Below are positions 54,774 to 64,000 of a DNA stretch of 64,000 bases, one piece after another (the first letter of the stretch is position 1; every line of letters starts with the position of its first letter). The translations under genes and the position numbers were made by a program. This DNA comes from Saussurea involucrata (Eukaryota; Streptophyta; Magnoliopsida; Asterales; Asteraceae). The notes beneath the pieces were generated by a model. The model was not told the origin of the DNA, ran no database searches, and worked only from the letters and a program-made list of their open reading frames with translations. The stretch covers positions 60,892,320-60,956,319 of the forward strand of contig CM066315.1 in the NCBI GenBank assembly GCA_033807775.1, written 5' to 3'.

Positions 54774-57421
54774 GTTTGCGGTCAAAGAAGCCATGAATTT
54801 CTCCACTAACCACTTCCTTACGTGGAGGGAGTGGGAAAAGAAAAAGAAGTATTTTCTATTTTTAAATGTTTTCTTATTGATGTATAAATAGGAGAACATG
54901 CAAAGATTTGAGGGGAACCTACTATGATAGAGTGCATGGTAGAAAGCTTGTAATCTGGAGAGAAAATCAATCAAAAAAACCTTTTGCCTCCCACAACTCA
55001 ACTTCCATATTTATTTTCCAGTGATTTTTTTCTACCTTTGGTGTATTTTTATGATTCAACATCCTTTCCAAAGATTTGAGGTTTCTTTCATTCTTTGGAC
55101 GGATAAAAAAGTCAAAATGGTTTGAAAAAAGAAATCAACTACAGAAGACAGTGATGGAAACACGTCTTATAATTCTCCTGTAGTTGGTTCAAAGTTATTT
55201 ATTTCCAAGACTGATTCACCTACTCGTGTTTATTCCACAGCGAAGCTAATCCGTCTGAGCCGAGCAAAGATCTGTTGCACTAATTGTGGGAAGAATGACC
55301 TTGTACATCCAAGGTATGTGAATAATTAGTATGGTACTTATAGTATCTCCAATACTAAGTTTCATAGTTTTAAAGCCAAGACATCTAACCATCAATGATC
55401 CATCGTTGCATGGTACCAAAATCTTTCTGATTTATTTTGCAGGAATGTCATGTGTGATTTAATTCACATTATTCACATCACATGACTATCAGTCAAAGGT
55501 TATGCCACTTTTGAGGGGGAGTACCATGTTTTGAAAAGTAAATATGAATTCAAAGAACCGTGGCAATTTATTCGAAAAAACTTACTCGTGTTTGTTTTTC
55601 TTGGATTTTAAATTCTAGAATTGCCACGTGTTATATTTTCTTGATTTAGTTATTTCCATGTCTCATAATGTTTGTTGATTTTTCGCTGGAAATACACTCG
55701 TTTGAATTCCTATTTGTTTTTCAAAGTTCGTCATTTCTTGTTGATGATTAAGTTCTTATTCGTACTTTTAATTGTGACTTGTTCTTCACAATTAAATTTC
55801 TATTTATTTATTGATTTTGATCATAATGTACTTAATGAGTCATTCTGTTTAGCGCTTGATCTTGTTTATTGAAATTCTCTATTTCAAATATTTTTTATGA
55901 CTTCTGATTACCTCAGATCAGAACTCAGACTTCATTTTGATGACTTCTGATCATCTCATATCAGGACTCGTTTTTAAATGTTTTGACTTCTAATCATTTC
56001 AGTTTAGAACTCGTACTTCATTGTTTACTTAACTGTTCTATTTGATGAATGAAAGGAGTGTTAGGACTTATATTGTTTCTATGGTCTATCCAGAACCGGA
56101 AGGACCTACCTAAGAAACACATCCAATTATAGACAACAGTGATGGGTCTAGCTTGATAGATGAGTTCGGAGTGAAAAAATATGGTGAGGATGTGACATGA
56201 CTTAAAAGAATATGTTGGTCCTTACCAAACCGAGTCAGTTATCCGGGTTACCACATCATCTATTCATCCTCGGTCTTTGGAGATGAATATTGAAAGAGAC
56301 ATGGCCACAATGTTGATAACTCGTGTCATCCCACCTAGCCACTCAAGTATCTCACAAAAGTTGTTTGTTTCATATATTCACGGAGGTTTAGCACATAATC
56401 TATCTATTCCTCACTCGGAGGTCTTAGATATTGAAAAAAGAAAGACATCAGCTCTGGTCTCCGAACCTCATTTTCTAATCACTGTGTCTATAGATTTTAA
56501 CTTGTGTCCCAAGTTAAATCAATTTTTTGAGCCATATATACATGATTTAATTCACTCACATATGCACAAATCTTTGTGATTCCATTTGCATATCTTCGTG
56601 ATATTGCCAAAACAGTTTGAGAAGTAATTTTTAAGATTTTACTTAGTGATAACTGGAAGTCCTATCAGAGATACCCCAATGCCAACTTTGAACATAGGCC
56701 ACACACTTCTTTTAATTTATGTGATAACAATTAATTTTGTGTTTATGTGTTACTTGTTTACCCACCTTGGTTACTTACATGTTTATCTGCTATTTTGCTA
56801 CTCATCTGGTTAGTCTTTCAAGTTGCATGATGTTCAGGATGCTTCTAATCATCATGAGAGGGAGAAATGAAGATTCACAGATACTTATTTTGATGTTGAG
56901 TATTCTGATGTTGAGGGGGAGTTAGCAAAAGCTGAGGGGGAGTAACAGAATCTTACTTCAAATCCGTATTTGTTCCGATATTTTGTGTTGATCATATTGG
57001 TTCTTCTAGCCCTTATCAAGTGGTGTCTGCTACATGTTGATTCCTCCTTCGAGCATATTGGTTCGACAAGTTCTGAAGTTTTTTAAGGCCAATTCAACTC
57101 GCGGTTCAAAGACAGATTCTTGATTTTAAACTGAATATGCACTGTGGAATGTCAAGTAACTCACACAATATCTTTCTTGTGTGTTGATCCATTGTGTTGA
57201 GTTTCTGCAGTTGAAAGCTGCTTTTAGTGCACTCAGTCGAGGTTATTGTTCATTGAATCTGGTGATAAAGTTGAAACTATGAAGACCAAGAGCTTTATTC
57301 AAGGGAGAGTGTGATTAACATGAAGACAAGCAACACCAAAGTTTGTCAAAGATTCAAGAGGGAGAGAAGATCAAGACCTGAAGATTTCAAGGTCATTTTT
57401 TTATATAACTTTAGAGAAGAT
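54774..57421 (+). other. Decayed remainder of the plus-strand element
   Basis: Near 55260-55320 LSRAKICCTNCGKND suggests a zinc-knuckle relic. Small frames such as 55672-55872 and 56277-56579 show no domain I can name. Near 56910-56945 the phrase gagggggagt occurs twice, as often seen close to the 3' end of copia elements. No RT or integrase motif was recognised. Confidence 0.5.
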
Positions 57422-57686
57422 TGTTAGGGCCATAAATGTCCTATTCTATAGAAAGTTATATAAAGAGTTTTATATTAATTGTAAAATCCTTATATTGTTA
57501 AATGGGCTTAGGCTTATTAAGCCTTAGTATTTAAAGGTTGTTTTATTTAGAAATTAGGTTAGACAGTAAATTACATTGTGCGCTTCATAGAATTGAGAGA
57601 GAGTTTGATTTCCATTCCATTACTAATCATTCAATACAAAGTTGTTCGTTCAATTCATTGTTACTTGATCGTTACTATGATTATCA
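57422..57686 (+). repeat. 3' LTR of the plus-strand element
   Basis: 265 bp, TGTTAGGGCC to GATTATCA. Compared with 44108-44404 it lacks a segment near gagctttagtgatttaatgg and part of the acttgtaactctcg stretch, with about a dozen substitutions. This divergence shows that it is clearly older than the gypsy inside it. Confidence 0.85.
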
Positions 57687-59139
57687 CATTAGGAGTGTTG
57701 GTTAGGTTGGATATCGTTTTTGAAGAAAAACCAACTTTTAGTCGAAAAATGAACCACTCGTGCCCACACAACCATTTGCTCGCACGCGTGAGATTTGGCC
57801 TAAAAACATGGCAGCAACTATGCTCGCGCCCGTGCAGCTTAATGCTCGTGCCGATGCGATTTGTGCAACCCCTTTTAAATTTGATTTTCCCCTTTTTCTT
57901 CATTTGTTTCTTCACCAACCCTTCTCCCGTCTCTTCCAAATCGGCCCAAACCCTCCCAATCCCATTTCACCAAATCGATTTCTTCAAGAGCATCAAAGAG
58001 CTTGTCAACTAGAGATTCAAGTCTTGTGGGTTGAAACTCAAGATTTTCATCTTCTTCATCTCTCTTCACCATTGTTGACCTAGTTGGGGTTTTCTCTAAA
58101 ACAAGTTGTAAGTTCATCCTAACCTATCTAAACCTTCTTTATTGCTAAAATCTTTCATTATCAACTTCTTAAAACATTTATTTTGAGGTATCATCGATGT
58201 TTTGAAGTTTTGACCAATTTTGGGTATTTTGGATGATTAGAGGATTTGACTACGATATGTTATGAATCTGAGTTTGGGGTTACTTTTGGTGCATCTTTAG
58301 GCTTTTGTTGTGACCTAGATAAAGTTTCAAGAGGTGGGTGTTGATGGATATAAAGTCTTCACCGTGGGGAGCTCAAGATTGGAGTAAAAACCTAGATTTA
58401 GCATAAATCTAGCAAGGTGAATTCAAGCTAATTTGTGAAAACTATGTACATGCCAAAATGAGTATTTTGAAATAAAATGTGTTTACTTGGTAATTATCAA
58501 TGTGTTGTGTATTTGACAAAGTTTTCATATTTGGTAAATTGGGTTGATAAATCTCATGAAATGTCTATATTTGGATTTTGGGTATTTTGACAAGTAAATC
58601 TCATAAATGTATTCTTTTGGTGATTTGTTGTATAATTGGAGTCTATCCGATGATTTATGCGTAATGGTGTATATGATTTTCTAAACCGTTTGGAAAATGC
58701 ATGTTTTGGTGTTATGAGACATTTTGGAAATATATGGGTATGAGTTCATTTGAAAAATGGTTGGTCTCGACCAATGATGATTTTCGGGTGAATTATATCT
58801 TTGAAGTATGTGTTTGCATAAACGTGGGTTATTTGCGTTTTATTGCATTTTATGACTTTTAACAAATGGTCGATTTATTGGTTGAGCTCACGGCTCAATT
58901 TTTGACTCTCTTGGGTCTTTGGGGACAATGGTCCAGTTTTAATGCCTTGGTTATGATATGATCTTATTTGAGAATTACATATTTTGAGTACGTTAGTCAT
59001 TCATTTGGAGTCATGTAATGTCTTAGACTGTAATGCAATGGATCCATAGGCAAATGAGTCAGTTTGTGTGGGACAAACATCCCCGCTTGTAACGTGGAAT
59101 AGGCATGGGGTCTTATTTGGTAATGGCTGTGGACTTTAG
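57687..59139 (+). other. LTR-like segment, no gene
   Basis: A CT-rich leader-like part (57850-58090) with small frames on both strands, then AT-rich DNA. I see no domain. It is probably the continuation of the LTR starting at 44032. Confidence 0.4.
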
Positions 59140-60756
59140 TGTAATAACCGAGATCTTTATTTGAACAAGATAAGTTTTGTGAAGGAAGTTACATAATTTT
59201 AAAGTCCAAGGGCTGATTTGTAATTTTGATAAGAGGGTATAAAAGCTCTCATATTGGGCTCAAAACCCTAGAAATAAAACATTTGTGTGTGAGTGTGTGT
59301 GTGTGTGGCGGCTTAGAGAGAGAGCAGAGAAAGAATTTTAGTCTCAGGAGCAAACTGGAGAAGGAAGTTCATCAATCATCAATTTTGGAAGAGGAAACAA
59401 GAGTGGAATCTGATCCTACATCGATCTTATCAGGTAAACCCTAATTCCAACTCTTATTTTAGAGTTCTCGTGGATTGATTGGGTTATTTGAGAGTTTCCT
59501 TATTTTTGGGGTTTAAAAAGGATGTTGAAAGGATTTAGATAATCTTAATGCAGTTAGAATAATTGTTGATGGGAATGAGACTTATTAATTGATTGAAATG
59601 GGTAAATCCTCGGTCCTAATGTTTTTAGTATCGCATCGCCATTAAGGGGATCCGGTACTGTTTTTCAAGGGATCCGGTATGGTTTTTTTTAAAGGGATCC
59701 GGAATCCTATTAAAGGATCCGGAAATGTATTAATTGGGCCGTGGACCCGGAATCCTATTTAAGGATCCGGAATTGTAAATCGTCATAGATCCGGAATTGT
59801 AGTGGGCCGCATAGAAAGAGATCCGGTATTGTTTTGAGGCCATTAAGGAATCCGGAATTTGTGTTGGATTTCGGAGTGGACCAGATCCAGTTACGAGCCA
59901 TTGTAAGGAAGTGGAGTCCAGAACTTTGGGTTCGGATTCTGGAATTGTTGAGAGACTAGTAAGTAGAAAACTGTTCAGGGTGGGCTAATGGTAACCCAAG
60001 ACTCACTATTCTTACTCTTGTAATATCTTAGGTGTTCGCCATAAAATCTGAAGTTATCGCGAGAAGAAACTGTTAAAGCGCCAGGTGAGTTTTTCTAACT
60101 AAAATACGTGTTTTTGAACATGTTTTCGGAAGTACGTAAAGGAGTAGAAATGCCATGTTATTTGCATGATTTTTACTTGTGTGAAAGTTATTATGAGATG
60201 TATGCATACATTGTGTTAGACGTAAATTGGCTAAGTCGGGGGGGGTAGGCCCGCCAGTGCTCACGCCGGGGGAAGGTTCCATTTATGCCATGAGAGGGAG
60301 TGACCTAGTAAGGCAGCGTGAGGCTGACTCGTTGTCGCCTTCGGGTGACTTCAGGGTGCCATTTACGGGAGCGGATTATTCCGTGAAAGTTTTATGTAAA
60401 GATGCTTGAAAGTTTATGTAAAGACCCTTGAAAGTTATAAACTGTTTTTAAATGATTTGAGAACTGTCAGGAGGGAGCTCACTAGACCTCATCTAACCCT
60501 CGCATTTTCCAAACTAAACCTTTTCAGGTAAGCAGATAGTAGGAGGCTCGGGTAAGTGAGCAAGAGCAGGATAGAGTACAGATGCAGAAAGAGACAGTGC
60601 TACTGACACTTATAGAAACTAGTATATTCTCAGTTGTGTATAGGTTGTTTCCGCCAACCTAAAATTTTGAGACAGGTGTAATGAAATTTTGGGACCCAGT
60701 ATTGTATTCTTTAAATTTAAATGCAATGTATGCTTTATTTAGACTGGGTCGCTACA
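59140..60756 (+). repeat. 5' LTR of a plus-strand gypsy-type element
   Basis: Starts TGTAATAACCGAG and ends GGGTCGCTACA, followed by primer site TGGTATCAGAGC at 60759-60770. TATA box tataaaa at 59238-59244, then a (GT)n tract and a purine-rich leader. The region 59640-59870 repeats ggatccggaat. The partner LTR lies outside the window. Confidence 0.85.
59238..59244 (+). promoter_or_regulatory. TATA box in the terminal LTR
   Basis: gggtataaaagctc about 100 bp into the LTR, with transcription expected near 59265-59275. Confidence 0.6.
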
Positions 60757-63700
60757 ATTGGTATCAGAGCCATAGTTTAAGGGATTTAGGTGACCGGACG
60801 GGCCTAAACTTAAACTTTGGGAGTAGAAATCACAACTGAGAATCAGGAAATGCGTTAGGAGGGCACTATTGTAGAGATAGGACTAATAGGGTACCGAGGA
60901 CAGTCATGTAAGGTGAGTTTGGGATTACACCTTGACAGTGTAATTACGAACTTACAGGTACATGTATGTGCTTAAATTGCCTTATTATCCCGAAGCGGTA
61001 GTCTTAAGCTAATTCATCTGTTGTGTTTCGGTAATCAAGAATGTCAGCAAAATCCCTGAGGAGTAGATTGAGACCCATTGTTGGGGAAGTATCGTGAGAG
61101 ATCATTTATGATGTGATGTATATATACATCTTGTAGACGAAATGTTGTTTGGAATGTTAAGGGTCGTCTAGAGGTAGATCTTTGTGGGTTCGAAGAGGAC
61201 GAATGATAGATTTTGGGTAAAACTCCTGGTTTCTGGTGAGCCCAGTTCTAGAAATAGTGGAGTAGGTCAGTTGGGATGGTAAGTAAGGACAGTGTCGATA
61301 TCTTTAAAGCGTCAATTCATGAGCTAGTGGAGGATTGGAGCCCTGACTCTTTAGTCGATCTTTTCAGTTGCAGAATCGATGAACGGAAGATATCAGCGGT
61401 GAATTGAAAACGTGTAGAGGTAGAATGTGAGATAGTTGATCAAGACGAAAATAGTATTAAATGGTTGAGTAAGTGGGTCGTGGAACGCATGCTCAACAAG
61501 TTGTTGCAAGGCCGAGAGGGCGACCACTGGTCGAAGGTAGAGTGTCAAGTTGCGTGAGTAAAACGGTTGACCTTGTTAGAGTGAGTAGCCTTCAATTTCA
61601 AGTGGAGTTTCATGCATTGCGTCCTTATATGTGTTACATGAGCTTTTCGTGATTAAAAGTAAGTGTGTCAATAGCAAATTTTTGGTCGGAAATGAGTCAG
61701 CGTGTGTTTAAAGAAGAAGGCAATTCCATTTACGTCGCACAATGAAATTTCGAGCTTAGCGATTTGCAAAATTTCCCACTCTTTTCATGATAAGTTAAGT
61801 TGTTGCAAAAAGTCAAGAAAACGTTGGCCTGCAAACTTTTTATAACCAAAATGAGTATTGACATGTTGATGTTATATAAATGAGTGTGAGAGCCGACTGG
61901 TTTACTTTGTGTTGGTAATTTCTTTCAGAATTTTGTTGTATGGAAAGATTTTTTATTCCATATATTACTGTCGTAACAACGTTGTTTTGGTTGAGTAAAA
62001 TTGAGTTTTACTGAAAGGTTGCGTGCGAACGATTCTCGAGAACGTCGTGCAGGGCATTGGAGTTATGAGAGTGTTGGGGTCATGTGTACCCAAATTGTTT
62101 CCAAGTGTTGTTTCTTTAAAATGATAAAATGTGTGAAATGATTTATTTATCGTGTTGTCATGCATGAAGGCTATGAACTCATTAGGTCGTAGAGTTATTA
62201 CATTTTAAGACAAGGAAGGATTCCGAGAGCAGAGAGGTGCTGGTCAAACCAGGGGAGAATATTTGTAGTTTTGGGTATGTGTGTTCAAGAAGGGAGGTGA
62301 ACAATGGAAGAGTTAGAAATGGACTTTGGTGTCGGTTGTCTGGTAGTCTGTACCCTTGTTTGGTAACTGAAGATACAGCGGGCGAGGGACGACTGTGTCC
62401 GGAGGAAGGGCGTGAAGTCATCAAGCTGTTGGTGTTAGTAAGATGTTATGAGTAGTATTGAGAGACAGAAATGAAATGTCTTCGACGTCGAATATGAGTT
62501 TTAAGGTGATCTTGTAATATTGACATTTCACAAGTAAGTCATGAAATTTCCTTTTTAAGTGAGGATGACGAGATGTGAAGATGATTACGATATGTTGGAA
62601 GGATTAAGTTTTGTTAGGGAACCTTGTTGACGGGAAAGTTAGGGAAGCATCATCAGGTCGACCACTAATGTTAAAGTCGACAACTATTTAAAACGTCTGG
62701 AGCTGAAGGCGTTGTCAAGAGGTTGGAAGTGGAGAGAATTACTACGATGTGGGTAAATGTAGGAGGTCGTTCGGGAAAGATGTATGCATGACGATGGAAC
62801 ACCTCGTGTGGGTGTATAGATTATATCGATCCATGAGGGAATATGCCCTGTCTATGTAATGGTTTGGAATCACAAAGAACTAGCAAGAAACGAATATGTT
62901 TGAGTTATTTGGGAACTCGTGAGTTGTTGTTCATCTAGAGTTGGGGAAAGACAAAGTAGTGAGATAGGCTTGGTTATATATGCGGGTGGATATGAAGGCA
63001 AGTTTGAATTGTGTACAAATGACCGTGAGGACCTGGTCTGCTGTGTGATGTTGTGGGTGGAGGATGTATGGATGAGTTAGTGGCATCATTTGCCAAGGTA
63101 AATGTGCAAGCCAGTGATATGGTAATGTGTTGATTAGAAGATGTGAAGCATCAGATGGAAGCCTTATGGGGATTTCGGATAAGTTATAATTTTTGTTAAG
63201 CAAGTTGTTGGGATACGTGGTGTGTAAGTTGGCATTAGGTTATGGTTATTTTCGGAATAAAACGGCGAAGCGGTAGTGGGCGGTTACCCAAATGAGAAAC
63301 CAAGTGTTTTTGGTGGTGTGAGTCGCTAAGTAAGTATATTTTGGGATCACTGAGAGTTTAAAGAAGATGTTAGTTTGATTAGTCCTCGTTGTGGTGTGGT
63401 AGACGCGAAATCTTTAAAGAATGTGAATTGTTCCTTATGTGCGAAGGAATTATCCAGGAAGGTAACAATTTGGAGATCAAGGAGCGTGTAGTGGCTTCGA
63501 GTACCGGTGTCATCTCGAGATGACTTGGTTGGATGCCATAAGTTAGAATTTTGGTGCAATCATTCGGTCATGTATAGAAATGAGGAAGTGTAATCGACGC
63601 ATGTGGAAAGGTCGAAAGTTAGGGGCAAGTGATGTTGGTGGCGGTGCTCCACGCTAACGTGGGGAGGTGAAGATAGTATGTCGGAATAAGTGAATAGGTC

Positions 63701-64000
63701 GGAAGTAGTAAGTTTGGCAGTAACACCGAAAATGTGGAGTAGTGTGTGTAGGTCGTCATCGGTAAGTGTGCGAACTCCTGGAAAGAGTATGGAGGAAGGG
63801 GATTTGTGTATTTTTTAAGTTCGGGAAAGAAGTGGAAAAAAATAGTTGAATGTGGTGCTCAGAACGTAGGACCATTGGATTTAGGAGTGGTGATGTTGTG
63901 AGAAATGTTCAAACGAACTGGTCGTTCAGTGATAAGCTGTTGGGAAACGTTTGTGATAACTTGGTTACTCCTCCTCGTTGAGTGAGGGTAACCGAAGTTA
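60757..64000 (+). other. Interior of the terminal LTR element, no readable gene
   Basis: Begins with the primer site and a leader like that of gypsy elements (ggtatcagagccatagttta). To the window end I find no gag or pol motif on either strand; frames are under 90 codons and featureless. It is either a LARD-type non-autonomous element or one whose coding part lies beyond 64000. Confidence 0.55.

Larger units (their letters stand above)
44108..57686 (+). mobile_element. Plus-strand LTR element with coiled-coil gag ORF (probably copia)
   Basis: LTRs at 44108-44404 and 57422-57686 (TGTTAG...ATTATCA), with primer site TGGTATCAGAGC at 44407-44418. Flanks read tatta (44103-44107) and catta (57687-57691), a probable target duplication with one change. 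A Tekay-like gypsy is inserted at 45321. The interior has a coiled-coil gag-like frame, a CCHC-like relic near 55290 and then unreadable decayed sequence. RT and integrase are not recognisable, so it is non-autonomous now. Confidence 0.8.
44032..59139 (+). mobile_element. Older gypsy-type LTR interrupted by the second nest
   Basis: tgtaacacccgaattttggg at 44032 is a typical gypsy LTR start. After 76 bp it is interrupted by the 44108-57686 element and appears to resume at 57687-59139, a CT-rich leader-like then AT-rich segment with no gene. The outer end at 59139 is set by the next LTR. Joining the two parts as one LTR is an inference from the nesting; no second copy is in the window. Confidence 0.4.

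Noticed and set aside
60757..64000. Gag or pol of the terminal LTR element
   Set aside because: No motif could be read on either strand; only featureless frames below 90 codons.

Overview
This is a eudicot-like plant nuclear window made almost wholly of transposable elements. The supporting evidence is LTR elements primed by a TGGTATCAGAGC site, a chromodomain Ty3/gypsy polyprotein, a PIF/Harbinger pair, hAT, CACTA, SINE and MITE copies, and AT-rich filler with (TA)n tracts. The style of the repeats recalls Asteraceae, but that is an inference and no host marker proves it. The only host-gene material is fragmentary: two MATH-domain exon copies inside a tandem TIR repeat, and the last exon of a PP2C phosphatase.

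Left part (1-3673): a roughly 1276-bp unit in direct tandem, whose ends form long inverted repeats and which carries a MATH exon fragment (Pack-MULE-like), then a 310-bp foldback element.

First nest (3674-31406): a degenerate minus-strand Ty1/copia element (Copia-1) holds (a) a SINE in its 3' LTR, (b) a 1.2-kb insert in gag, (c) a minus-strand LTR element, Copia-2 (11175-25511, TSD AAACA), itself split by a recent LARD-like element (16990-24995, TSD GTCGG), and (d) an intact PIF/Harbinger element (26477-30515, TSD TAA) with an uninterrupted DDE transposase and a two-exon Myb/trihelix-like partner. LTR divergence falls from outside to inside, matching the nesting order.

Middle (31406-44107): the PP2C terminal exon, then small DNA elements: a MITE split by a hAT with a GATGCACC duplication, three foldback MITEs bordered by TA or GA microsatellites, a CACTA MITE (TSD CAA), a TIR element carrying a solo LTR (TSD TCTTG), and head-to-tail copies of another TIR family. 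Nearly all of it is non-coding.

Second nest (44108-57686): a plus-strand LTR element with a coiled-coil gag-like ORF is interrupted by a minus-strand Tekay-like Ty3/gypsy chromovirus (45321-53638, TSD TGTCT). The gypsy has gag, protease, RT, RNase H, integrase and chromodomain, broken by three stops and a frameshift, with a probable 76-nt intron at the gag-protease joint and two LTRs that do not match along their whole length. The host of this nest looks like an older gypsy LTR (44032-44107 plus 57687-59139). The window ends in a further LTR element (LTR 59140-60756, internal region to 64000) with no readable ORF.

No rRNA or tRNA gene, CRISPR array or complete host gene was seen. The best candidates for functioning genes are the two Harbinger ORFs.
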